Shown here piece after piece: positions 1 to 7,684 of a stretch of DNA of 64,000 nt (its first letter is position 1; every line of letters starts with the position of its first letter). The position numbers and the translations under genes are program-made. The notes under the pieces are model-generated. The model worked only from the letters and a program-made list of their open reading frames with translations, was not told the DNA's origin and did not search any database. The stretch is taken from assembly GCF_009372255.1 (NCBI RefSeq), contig NZ_LXGN01000034.1, positions 115,171 through 179,170 on the forward strand, read 5' to 3'. Origin of the DNA: Acinetobacter guerrae (GTDB lineage: Bacteria > Pseudomonadota > Gammaproteobacteria > Pseudomonadales > Moraxellaceae).

Positions 1-601
1 TTGAACCATTAGTCTTTAAATCACTTAACGACATAACTTGAAAATTTTCTTTTAAATTATTTTTAAACTCATCACCAAGCTTCCTAGATAATACTTTAAT
101 AGGATTTTTCACAATATCTTTTAAGCTCTTAATTTGCCTTAAAGATAATTGAACTCGTTCAGAAAAATCAGTATATTTCTTTTTATTCTCTAATTCTAAA
201 TTAAGACCCTGAACAAAATCTTCAATTAAATCAATTTTATCAGCAATAATTAAATTATTAGTATGTTGTTCAATAAAAGTACAGCCAGCAAAAATTGAGT
301 TTATTGTTTCATCTAACTCAACTAGCAACGAATCTAAATCATAAAAAAGCTCTTCAATTTTTGAACTAGGCTCTTTAGTTAAAATGTATCCTGAACGTAA
401 AAGACTATCAATTGAGGAAAATAAGCGCCTAGCCTCACCAGTTACATGATCCTTATTAATTGTACTGAAAAAAGTGTAGAGAGCCCTTGATAAAAAACTC
501 TTACCAGATGAATTTGTACCTGAAATAACTGTAAATGGTGCCAAATTAACCTTAGCATCCCTAATCTTTCCAAAGTTTCTTACTTCAACACTAAATTTCA
601 T
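1..601 (-). CDS. AAA-family ATPase, N-terminal part (runs off left edge)
   Basis: About 200 residues are readable from the ATG at 601 down to base 1 with no stop, so the C-terminal part lies outside the window. The protein opens with a RecF/OLD/SMC-like ABC-ATPase fold: residues MKFSVEVRNFGKIRDAKV, then a Walker A motif GTNSSGKS at about residues 28-35, followed by a long charged helical stretch typical of the coiled-coil insertion of AAA15/AAA21-type ATPases. Signature and Walker B motifs would be in the missing part. It is transcribed in the same direction as the prophage remnant and lies after the Q-like gene, so it is probably prophage cargo. Related ATPases often act in phage defence with a nuclease or TOPRIM domain, but no partner is visible here; the role is inference. 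Confidence 0.75.
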   Translation of the reverse strand, partial: MKFSVEVRNFGKIRDAKVNLAPFTVISGTNSSGKSFLSRALYTFFSTINKDHVTGEARRLFSSIDSLLRSGYILTKEPSSKIEELFYDLDSLLVELDETINSIFAGCTFIEQHTNNLIIADKIDLIEDFVQGLNLELENKKKYTDFSERVQLSLRQIKSLKDIVKNPIKVLSRKLGDEFKNNLKENFQVMSLSDLKTNGS

Positions 602-731
602 ATTTTTTTTAAGTACCTCAATTGACTCAAAATACTAACACAGCAAAATCTTTCTAACATTAACTTTAAGTTACTTAGATAATTTTTATCACTAAATTAT
701 TGGGCTTTCTACGATTAAATAGCTAAAAATC

Positions 732-1241
732 TTACTTTAGTTCAATAAACCCATACTTACAATGCAAAACAGCCAAGCCACATTTCACATCCTGTCTAGC
801 ATCGTTCTGGGTACGCTCATCATTTGCCATCTCTGACCAAGATTGCCCACGGAAGTAACGATCAACTAGCGCATCCATCCAGTCATCCATAATTTCACTC
901 TGGCCAGTCAAGTCGAGGATCAGTCGCTGTACAGCACGAGCTTCGTTGTCATCAATCATGCATTTGGTTTTAGACTTATGCTTCCGGTATGGTTCGTTCT
1001 CACTCACGAAATAACTGGCGATGATTTCACGTTGTTTTTTCTTACTTAGGCGCTTTAAACGCCGTTGTTTCTCTGCCTGAATCATGGCCGATGCAAGTGG
1101 ATTACTGTATGCACCATTTGGTACCCCAGTAAAGCTTTTCTGATCCAGCCATGCTCCAAACTGGTAGAGCCAACTTTCCAAATCAAATCGGGTCCAATCT
1201 ACGCTTTGCAAAATATGTTGATTTACTACCGCTGTATTCAT
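732..1241 (-). CDS. Phage Q-like antitermination/late regulator
   Basis: This 169-residue protein begins MNTAVVNQHIL; the start at 1241 was chosen because AAGGA lies 6 bases upstream and because a longer reading would run into the preceding resolvase gene. Its N-terminus (DWTRFDLESWLYQFGAWL) matches in pattern the start of the protein at 53771-54217 (DWSRFTIDEWLKQYAAFL), and both have a C-terminal region resembling the helix-turn-helix of phage antitermination/ArpU-like regulators. In the larger prophage the paralogue stands just before the late operon, which supports a Q-like role. Here the late genes that it would control are absent, so it is probably a stranded regulator of a decayed phage. 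The exact mechanism is inference. Confidence 0.6.
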   Translation of the reverse strand: MNTAVVNQHILQSVDWTRFDLESWLYQFGAWLDQKSFTGVPNGAYSNPLASAMIQAEKQRRLKRLSKKKQREIIASYFVSENEPYRKHKSKTKCMIDDNEARAVQRLILDLTGQSEIMDDWMDALVDRYFRGQSWSEMANDERTQNDARQDVKCGLAVLHCKYGFIELK

Positions 1242-1251
1242 TTTATATTCC

Positions 1252-1683
1252 TTAAAACTTTGCAAATCTTTTAAAAACCAACATCGCTGCATCACGTGCA
1301 TGTTCATTGGTACGCCCCACCCAGCCTGTTACTTTTTGGAAAGCATCTGCCTTGTACTTGGTACAGTTATCCTTCGGATGGATCATTTTGTAATTGATCT
1401 TGTTTTCTTTGCACCAATCCTCCCAAATTTGCGCATCTCGTTTGACTGAACCCACGCCCTGAGCTTTTTCACGTCCACCTGTAAACCATGTACGCTTGCG
1501 CGCATCTTCAATATATAAACATACCTCTGCTTGTCCGTATAATTCGCACAGCTCTTTCACTCTTGCCATTGCCTGAGTAATAGTTAAAGAAATGACTTGA
1601 ATCAGGTCACCACCCTTACCCTCATCTACTGCAACGGCGAAACCCGTATTCACACCAGTATCGATGCCAACTAATATTTTCAT
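1252..1683 (-). CDS. RuvC-like Holliday junction resolvase, phage type
   Basis: A 143-residue RNase H-fold nuclease. The acidic residues expected of RuvC-like resolvases are visible: D8 in VGIDTG, E59-D60 in YIEDAR, and H128/D131 in the C-terminal EHARDAA motif. It would resolve branched DNA during phage replication and recombination. The ribosome site AAGGAG lies about 11 bases before the ATG at 1683, inside the end of the preceding 55-residue gene, so the two are likely translated together. The gene order DnaB, small protein, resolvase, Q-like is a phage early/middle operon. The size is typical for the phage family and no key residue is missing. Confidence 0.8.
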   Translation of the reverse strand: MKILVGIDTGVNTGFAVAVDEGKGGDLIQVISLTITQAMARVKELCELYGQAEVCLYIEDARKRTWFTGGREKAQGVGSVKRDAQIWEDWCKENKINYKMIHPKDNCTKYKADAFQKVTGWVGRTNEHARDAAMLVFKRFAKF

Positions 1684-1685
1684 AT

Positions 1686-1853
1686 CTATCTATCTCGCTC
1701 CTTAGCCCAACTATGCCAAACCCGTTTCCCATCAACCTCACCAAAACCACATAACAAACACGCAATGTCATAACCATGTGGACAATGACTATTCTTGATA
1801 ATTGATTGAATATTTCTTTGCTGACGAAGGCGCTGATTTACCCGTTGTTTCAT
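1686..1853 (-). CDS. Small Cys/His-rich phage protein (55 aa)
   Basis: A short reading frame of 55 residues between dnaB and the resolvase, with an ATG 8 bases after the dnaB stop and an AGTGGA ribosome site. It contains a compact metal-site pattern, CPHGYDIACLLCG, with three cysteines and a histidine (C24, H26, C32, C35), suggesting a small zinc-binding protein. The tight spacing on both sides (2 bases to the resolvase start) argues that it is a real operon member. No function is recognised. Confidence 0.6.
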   Translation of the reverse strand: MKQRVNQRLRQQRNIQSIIKNSHCPHGYDIACLLCGFGEVDGKRVWHSWAKERDR

Positions 1854-1861
1854 TTTCCACT

Positions 1862-3256
1862 TCACGCTGCCTCACTCCTTTCCAAGCTTTCCAACTGGTG
1901 ACTGGCAACATTGGAGAATCGGCTATATTCGAGTTCAGAACATAGGAATGTCCTACCAATTGCGCCGTCGCGACATTTCGCTGCATTAACTTCAAGCAGG
2001 CCCAAAAATTTCGATTTATCTTGGTTGTAATATTCATCTCGGTATAAAAACAAAATTACATCTGCATCCTGCTCCAATGCACCTGAACCGCGAAGATCGG
2101 ACATTACTGGACGTTTGTTTGGGCGCTTCTCTACATCTCGGCTTAACTGGGATAAAGCAAAGACTGGACAATCAAATTCCATGGCTATCGCTTTAAGTCC
2201 GTTGGATACATGAGTTAATCGCTCATTCTCAGATGTGCTAATTGGCAAATAAGGTGTTTTGATTAATTGCAGGTAATCTACAAAGATTGCACCAATGCTG
2301 CCGTGTACCTTGATTGTCTGGCGAGCATGTCGGCGTATATCATGTAAAGTCACATCGCCGTCGTGTAGCTCAATAGGTGATTTTTCTAATATCTGGGTTG
2401 CTTGGGTAATGCCAGTCCAGTCCTCACCTTCAAGTTCAGCCGATTGCAATTTACTTAATTTCACATCACCAATTGCTGAGATAAAACGGCGGGCTATTTT
2501 GGCTTTCTTCATCTCACAAGATTCAAATAGCACTGGTTTGGTCAAATTGGTTGAGATATGCGCTGCTATATTTTGGGCAAATGCTGTTTTCCCCATCGAT
2601 GGGCGCGCAGCAATTAAAACCAGATCACCTGGCATTACCTCATTAAGTTTTGAGTCCAGACCAATAAAGCCCGTATTGACTCCACGGACGCGGTATGTAC
2701 CCTTTAATTTTTCATCCTGAACACGTGCCACTTCCTCAAATACGCTCAAAGCAGCATATGCGATATGCTCAACGCTATCTGATTCATGACCAGTTCCAAT
2801 ATCGTTTAGCAAACCCGTTGCCTTCGCAATAGCATCGTCCGCAGATCCATTGCTTAAATCATTGGCAAGAGCTTTTGTTTTGTCTGCTGCATCACGTAAA
2901 TCACGGCGGGCTTTTAAATCTTGCAGATGCTTTAAGTAATCAGGAAAATGGCTTAATTTTGAAACGGGTGAATTTGCCAAAAAGTCCATGAGGTATTTTT
3001 CATTCACACCACGCGCTGACTCACCTAGTGATTGAATACCACCCAACAGCGTAACGCCGTCAACCGCAATGCCCTCATCATGAAGTTTACGCATCCCGTT
3101 ATAAATAACTTGGTGGGTGTGGATCGTGAATAAGTCTGGTGTAATTTGTCCGATGTACTCGTTACATGCATTGGTGTAAGTCATCAGTGTTGCAAGAACA
3201 GCAATTTCGTACTGGTGATTCTTCAGGCGATCGTCCAATAATTTTTCAACTGACAT
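1862..3256 (-). CDS. dnaB: Replicative DNA helicase, DnaB family (prophage remnant)
   Basis: This 464-residue protein has the two-part DnaB layout: an N-terminal helical domain (residues about 10-115, starting NHQYEIAVLATLM) and a RecA-like ATPase domain from about residue 185. Walker A is ARPSMGKT (217-224), Walker B is in IFVDYLQL, and the SQLSRDVEKRPNKRP arginine segment and the later EQDADVILFLYRDEYY motif are present. It would unwind DNA at the phage fork. It is clearly related to the second phage DnaB at 56437-57810. Oddly, the ATG at 3256 overlaps the start of the truncated integrase on the opposite strand and has no convincing ribosome site. This fits a deletion that joined dnaB to int and removed its upstream control region. 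Confidence 0.9.
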   Translation of the reverse strand: MSVEKLLDDRLKNHQYEIAVLATLMTYTNACNEYIGQITPDLFTIHTHQVIYNGMRKLHDEGIAVDGVTLLGGIQSLGESARGVNEKYLMDFLANSPVSKLSHFPDYLKHLQDLKARRDLRDAADKTKALANDLSNGSADDAIAKATGLLNDIGTGHESDSVEHIAYAALSVFEEVARVQDEKLKGTYRVRGVNTGFIGLDSKLNEVMPGDLVLIAARPSMGKTAFAQNIAAHISTNLTKPVLFESCEMKKAKIARRFISAIGDVKLSKLQSAELEGEDWTGITQATQILEKSPIELHDGDVTLHDIRRHARQTIKVHGSIGAIFVDYLQLIKTPYLPISTSENERLTHVSNGLKAIAMEFDCPVFALSQLSRDVEKRPNKRPVMSDLRGSGALEQDADVILFLYRDEYYNQDKSKFLGLLEVNAAKCRDGAIGRTFLCSELEYSRFSNVASHQLESLERSEAA

Positions 3257-3833
3257 GACTAGCCGCGTTGAGATGAATGCCCTACTCGATTGGCTAAATA
3301 AAAACTTAGAAGGAAAAGATCAATTCTACCATTGGTATTTTGAACTGGCATTTTGGTGTGGCTGTCGTCCTTCAGAAATGATTGCATTACGTTGGTCAGA
3401 TATAGACTGGTTTAACGGGACCATGCGAATAAGCAAAAGCCGTGTCCGTGGTGTAGAGAAAGGCGTGACTAAAACACATACGGTACGCGAAGTATATTTG
3501 AATGACCGCTCAACCCGTGCCTTAAAAGAAATTCAGAAACTAAAAATGAGCAATGATTATGTGATGATTTGCCCTGAGACCAATAAGCCATTCTATGGCG
3601 AGGAAACTGCACGTAATCGCTTGGTTGATGCAATGCAAGCCTGTGGTATTCGTCATCGTCCCGCTTACAATGCCAGACATACCTATGCCACGATGCTCTT
3701 GATGGATGGCGTCAATCCTGTCTTTGTTGCGGACCAACTTGGTCATAGTTTACAAATGCTGATGAAACGCTATGCCAAATGGATGCACGGCGATAAGAAC
3801 AAAATTGAGATGGCGAAACTAAATACCAATTAG
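3255..3833 (+). pseudogene. Tyrosine integrase fragment, catalytic domain only
   Basis: The 192 codons encode only the catalytic half of a phage tyrosine recombinase. The first active-site arginine is in CRPSEMIALRW, the HxxR box is in ARHTYATML, the later histidine in LGHSLQ, and the nucleophile tyrosine in MKRYAKW. The arm-binding and core-binding N-terminal domains (about 150-200 residues in full-length relatives) are missing; the sequence that should encode them is replaced by dnaB on the other strand, starting at the very first codon. It is therefore a remnant that probably cannot recombine alone. Its 3' end points at the tRNA-Trp gene 70 bases away, the usual position of a phage int beside its attachment site. 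Confidence 0.8.
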
Positions 3834-3859
3834 CCGAAATGTGGCAAAAATGTGGCAAT

Positions 3860-3884
3860 AAAAAAGGCGCTTTCAATAAGCGCC
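3860..3884 (-). terminator. Intrinsic terminator after the tRNA pair
   Basis: A perfect 7-bp stem (GGCGCTT/AAGCGCC, 5-base loop) at 3866-3884 is followed, on the minus strand, by a run of six T. It lies 20 bases past the 3' end of tRNA-Trp, so it most likely ends the tRNA-Leu/tRNA-Trp transcript. It also sits behind the integrase fragment from the other side. Confidence 0.75.
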
Positions 3885-3903
3885 TAATTTTACAACTAAA
3901 TTC

Positions 3904-3977
3904 TGGCAGAGGATCAAGGACTCGAACCTTGACGAACGGTTTTGGAGACCGTCATGCTACCATTACACCAATCCTCT
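3904..3977 (-). tRNA. tRNA-Trp (CCA anticodon)
   Basis: Reading the minus strand gives a full cloverleaf. The acceptor is AGAGGAT paired with ATCCTCT, the anticodon stem ACGGT/ACCGT encloses the loop CTCCAAA (anticodon CCA), the T-loop is GGTTCGAGTCC, the discriminator is G, and CCA is encoded. The anticodon loop and G73 match bacterial tRNA-Trp. The integrase fragment ends 70 bases beyond its 3' end, so the 3' half probably served as the attachment site of the remnant prophage. Confidence 0.9.
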
Positions 3978-4042
3978 ACATCGTATAACAAGAAGAATGC
4001 TACTTCTTGTTATACTTAAGCAAGAAAATTTCATGCTTAATA

Positions 4043-4127
4043 TGGTGGGGGCGAAGAGACTCGAACTCTTACACCTTGCGGCGCTGGAACCTAAATCCAG
4101 TGCGTCTACCAATTTCGCCACGCCCCC
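4043..4127 (-). tRNA. tRNA-Leu (TAG anticodon)
   Basis: An 85-base class II tRNA on the minus strand. The acceptor is GGGGGCG/CGCCCCC, the anticodon stem CTGGA/TCCAG holds loop TTTAGGT (anticodon TAG), a long variable arm is present, discriminator A and CCA are encoded. It lies 65 bases upstream of tRNA-Trp on the same strand, probably in one transcript. Confidence 0.95.
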
Positions 4128-4230
4128 GATGGCTGTGTATATTATAGAGAAGGCTTCATTGTGACAAGTATTTTTTATAAAAAAACCAATTGGTTGATTA
4201 AATAAAAAACAAATCAAAAGCTTATGTTTA

Positions 4231-5022
4231 TTATATCGGCGGTTTTGTTAAATTAAGTATCGTTAAAGCCTGATTTACATCATTAAAACGGTTATTTTGC
4301 TGCTTGCTTAATAAGCCATTCAACAAAGATTCAAAACATTCCAAGTCGGTAGGAAGCTTTATTTTTAATTGCCGACAATGCAGAACCGCCCACTGCATAT
4401 AACTATTTGCACTTAGGCGCGTTTGTGTCAGCCATTCATAAAAGATAATTCCTAAGGCATATAAATCACTTTGAATCGTTTTTTGGCTGCCATGAAATAG
4501 CTCTGGCGCCATATAATGGGGGGTTGCTGTCATCGTGATTGAATCGTTGATATGGCTTTGCCGACTCTGCTCAAAATCGATGAGACAAACGCGCTGTTGA
4601 TACTGAACAAAATGTTCTGCTTTTAAATCGCCATGTATCCAGCCTGATCTATGCAGTTTGCCAAGTCCGACTAATGCCCTGTGCAGATGATGCTTAATTT
4701 CAAGTAAGCTCAGAGAAGACACCTGTTCTTTAAAATAAGAATCTGCATGTGGCAACATAATTCCCCATGTTACGATTTTTTCCTGTAAAAATTCATCTAG
4801 CTGAATAAATTGGACAGGTAATATAAAATCAGCAGAATCTTTCATCTGTTGATAAAAATTTAGTTCATGCTTAAAACCAGATGTGCTCATCGCATTTGAA
4901 TCTAGTCGTTGTAATTTTAGCCAATAGCAATGCCGCTGATATTCAAACGTATAGAGCCGACGTCCTAACTCCAGACTTTTAGGTTTGGTCTTTAAATTTA
5001 AATGTTCAAAATCTTTAAGCAT
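4231..5022 (-). CDS. Protein kinase-like protein
   Basis: A 263-residue cytoplasmic protein with a eukaryotic-type protein kinase C-lobe. The catalytic loop reads HGDLKAEHF (130-138), where catalytic D132 and K134 are present but the usual metal-binding Asn is replaced by His. DFE (149-151) stands in for DFG, and the APE box (APEL, 172-175) and SDLYALG (185-191) follow. The N-lobe is short and divergent, as in lipopolysaccharide (Kdo/WaaP-like) and small bacterial kinases. It ends 6 bases from the patatin gene upstream on the same strand, so the two are probably co-transcribed. Substrate unknown; the changed metal ligands leave activity open. Confidence 0.75.
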   Translation of the reverse strand: MLKDFEHLNLKTKPKSLELGRRLYTFEYQRHCYWLKLQRLDSNAMSTSGFKHELNFYQQMKDSADFILPVQFIQLDEFLQEKIVTWGIMLPHADSYFKEQVSSLSLLEIKHHLHRALVGLGKLHRSGWIHGDLKAEHFVQYQQRVCLIDFEQSRQSHINDSITMTATPHYMAPELFHGSQKTIQSDLYALGIIFYEWLTQTRLSANSYMQWAVLHCRQLKIKLPTDLECFESLLNGLLSKQQNNRFNDVNQALTILNLTKPPI

Positions 5023-5028
5023 TAATGA

Positions 5029-6528
5029 TTAAACACTTCTTTTTGTTAGATGCTGACTTTCCTGAAATCTTAACATTTCCAGACAATGTTGAATGGTTTT
5101 ACCAATTCTTGCATGAATTTCAATAGAAGATATTTTCGGCCATGTTGCCCGCTCCCCTTCTTGTTGAAGGCGTTTAAACAATTGAGGCCGTGGATTTTGT
5201 AGCATATAACTGTAATTGCGTAGATTAAAGTTACCAATAATATTGACATCACCATAATAGCGCTGCCCAACAACACCATAGCCATGATCGAGTAAACGGC
5301 GTACGGGTGGTACACGTCCTAATCGTTCGCGCGTAAAGTCCATCAATCCCATAGCAACGACTTTACCCTGACGGCGTAAAATGCGTTGAGGCCAACTAAG
5401 CAAGTCTTTACGGTAGCGAGATTGATCACTTTGCATAAAGGGTACAACGTGCGGATTAACCTGACTGGCAATGGTATAATTCAGATTGTATAAACGTGCC
5501 ATTTTTTCTTGTGGAAAGTCACTTCGGACACTCCCATCCACCCATTTTGCATTGGCCATATAAGGTGTATACGCTCCATCAAAGCGTTTGCTGGTCAAAC
5601 GAACTGGAGGAAATAAGACGGGTACAGCACAAGACGCTAAAACCGCACTCCAGACAAGTAAGTTTGGTGCGGTATATCCATTCATGATACGAGGATTCTG
5701 CGAAGCATCATAAGGAGCAACTGCAACATTTGTATGCAAGCCAGATTTTTCGTAGGCTTCGGCAAAGGTTAAATCGCCCAAATTTTCAATTAAAAAATTC
5801 TTTAAATATTTGACGTCTGCCAAGCCACCATTACCCTTTAAAATGTCACTTAACTTTCTAAAATGAAATGCTTCTGTAAAGAATTGCTCCCCTTTTAATA
5901 TCTCTGGAATATCAGCCACTTGAGATGTTCCAAGCATTCCAGCCATAATTGCGCCTGCACTGGAACCTGACAGTACTTTTGGCATTAAGTCTTGTTCAAT
6001 TAATGCTTTACAAACACCTGTATGAAACAAGCCTAGTGTCGCACCACCAGAGAACATTAAAGCTGGCTGTCCGTAGGCTTTTTGACAATTTTCAAAAAAA
6101 TGAATTTTTTGCTCAATTGATAAAGTTTGGCAGGTACTAATCGCAATAAAGGTAAGACAATGGCTTACTTCTTCAACATAATCTTCAATGATCTGTTTTG
6201 TTCCGATATAACTTGCGGTAAACAACATCGGATGGCCAATATTGGCAATATCATGAGTTAAACCTTCCTGTAAAAGATAAAGCGCATCCAATACTCTTTT
6301 TTGATTGCGATATTTGCGTAATAGATTGAGGCGATAAGAAATAACTTCGGCATTAAAATAAGGCGAGCTGTTATCATATTTCCACTCTTGCGCCCCTGTT
6401 TCTTCATCTAACTTTAAGGCAACAGATTTCCATTCATCATAAGACTCAGCGTTTTTTAATTGATATTTCAGCTTTTTTACACGATATAGCTGATGCGAGT
6501 TCATATCCTGTTTAAGTTTTCCAAACAT
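5029..6528 (-). CDS. Patatin-like phospholipase with DUF3336 N-terminus
   Basis: This 499-residue protein has an N-terminal helical region of the DUF3336 type (about 10-150) and a patatin domain: the oxyanion loop GGATLG (161-166), the nucleophile elbow GSSAG with S190, and the catalytic DGS with D331. This Ser-Asp dyad predicts lipid acyl hydrolase activity, probably on phospholipids or triacylglycerols at the membrane surface. No signal peptide is evident. The kinase-like gene follows 6 bases downstream, so they may form an operon. Length and motifs are normal for bacterial DUF3336-patatin proteins. Confidence 0.85.
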   Translation of the reverse strand: MFGKLKQDMNSHQLYRVKKLKYQLKNAESYDEWKSVALKLDEETGAQEWKYDNSSPYFNAEVISYRLNLLRKYRNQKRVLDALYLLQEGLTHDIANIGHPMLFTASYIGTKQIIEDYVEEVSHCLTFIAISTCQTLSIEQKIHFFENCQKAYGQPALMFSGGATLGLFHTGVCKALIEQDLMPKVLSGSSAGAIMAGMLGTSQVADIPEILKGEQFFTEAFHFRKLSDILKGNGGLADVKYLKNFLIENLGDLTFAEAYEKSGLHTNVAVAPYDASQNPRIMNGYTAPNLLVWSAVLASCAVPVLFPPVRLTSKRFDGAYTPYMANAKWVDGSVRSDFPQEKMARLYNLNYTIASQVNPHVVPFMQSDQSRYRKDLLSWPQRILRRQGKVVAMGLMDFTRERLGRVPPVRRLLDHGYGVVGQRYYGDVNIIGNFNLRNYSYMLQNPRPQLFKRLQQEGERATWPKISSIEIHARIGKTIQHCLEMLRFQESQHLTKRSV

Positions 6529-6688
6529 ACCAAGCCAAATCCTGATTCTGGATAATTATATGCACTATGTAAGCTGATCATCATAGGGTCAATTGCTAAA
6601 ATGTTCGACTTGTAAATGCAGCGGTTTATTTTGAAACATCATAAAGGAAACTGTATCATCTTATGGCAATGACTATAATGGAATCAAC

Positions 6689-7576
6689 ATGGCAAATTTT
6701 GAACTCCCAGATCATCTGATTGAAACCCTTTCTCTGGTGTTAAAGCAGCTTCATCAGACTTTGCCAGAAGTTCATCAAGAGCCAGATTTCACTGCTCCTG
6801 CCTTTAAATGGCAAAATAAACAACTCAAACCCATTTTCATTCCCAAGCAGATGTATCTTGACGATTTATTAGGTATTGACACACAAAAACAGAAAATTAT
6901 TCAAAATACATTACAATTTCTTGAAGGTTATCCTGCCAATGATGTTTTATTAACAGGTTCAAGAGGTACTGGCAAATCGTCTATCGTAAGAGCATTACTC
7001 ACACAATATGCAGATCGTGGATTGCGACTGATTGAGATAGAACGTGATGATCTTTCAGATTTACCACTTATTCAAAAAATTATTCAAAACCGTGCTGAAA
7101 AATTTATCGTTTATTGTGACGATCTAGCTTTTAATGCAGAAGATGAAAATTATCGCAGTCTAAAAAGTGTGCTCGATGGTTCATTACAATCAGGTACGAG
7201 TAATTTTATTATTTACGCGACCAGTAACCGCCGTCATCTTTTGCCTGAATTTATGCACGAAAATACACCTGTCACCAAAATAGATGTACCGCAATACACA
7301 GAGCTACATCCCCAAGAAGCAATTGAAGAAAAAATTTCATTGTCAGATCGTTTTGGTTTATGGCTTTCTTTCTATCCAATGAATCAGGTCTTATACCTTG
7401 AAATTGTTGAACATTATATTAAAAAATCAGGTCTGAAATTTGATGAAGAAGTACGTGCAGAAAGCTTGAGATGGTGTCAATTACGCGGTCAACGCTCAGG
7501 TCGTGCTGCTTATCAGTTTTCTAAACATTGGATTGGCGCGCAACAGTTACAGCAAAAATTGTCTGACAATAAATAA
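6689..7576 (+). CDS. DUF815-type AAA+ ATPase
   Basis: A 295-residue ATPase with Walker A GSRGTGKS (90-97) and a Walker B-like VYCDDLAF (141-148), then a sensor-1 region (IIYATSNRRHLLPE) with the asparagine in ATSNRRH. This arrangement is characteristic of the DUF815 family of AAA+ proteins. It is divergent from the patatin gene, with about 160 bases between them that must hold both promoters. Function in Acinetobacter is unknown; family members are thought of as ATP-dependent remodelling proteins. Confidence 0.85.
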   Translation: MANFELPDHLIETLSLVLKQLHQTLPEVHQEPDFTAPAFKWQNKQLKPIFIPKQMYLDDLLGIDTQKQKIIQNTLQFLEGYPANDVLLTGSRGTGKSSIVRALLTQYADRGLRLIEIERDDLSDLPLIQKIIQNRAEKFIVYCDDLAFNAEDENYRSLKSVLDGSLQSGTSNFIIYATSNRRHLLPEFMHENTPVTKIDVPQYTELHPQEAIEEKISLSDRFGLWLSFYPMNQVLYLEIVEHYIKKSGLKFDEEVRAESLRWCQLRGQRSGRAAYQFSKHWIGAQQLQQKLSDNK

Positions 7577-7620
7577 GCTCAATTGTCCTTTATTGACTAA
7601 AAACTGACTCTATCAGATCT

Positions 7621-7684
7621 ATAGCCTGTCTTTGAAAGCTTTATACACTGAACAGTATAACTTATAACGAGACAGGCTATTTTT
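7621..7684 (+). promoter_or_regulatory. Long hairpin before the next start codon
   Basis: A perfect 11-bp inverted repeat (ATAGCCTGTCT at 7621-7631, AGACAGGCTAT at 7670-7680) encloses a second inverted repeat (TTATAC/GTATAA) and is followed by TTTTT, then directly by the ATG at 7685. It may be the terminator of the DUF815 gene. Because the only candidate ribosome site of the next gene (GAGACAGG) is within the 3' arm, it could also mask translation start. Confidence 0.6.

Noticed and set aside
1789..2037. Open frame on the minus strand overlapping the 3' end of the first dnaB
   Set aside because: It is a shadow of dnaB in another register; its product has no domain and it would cover both dnaB and the small Cys/His gene.
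2295..2720. 141-codon plus-strand frame inside dnaB
   Set aside because: Antisense to a clearly conserved helicase; composition (many Ser, Cys, Arg) is typical of an antisense shadow.
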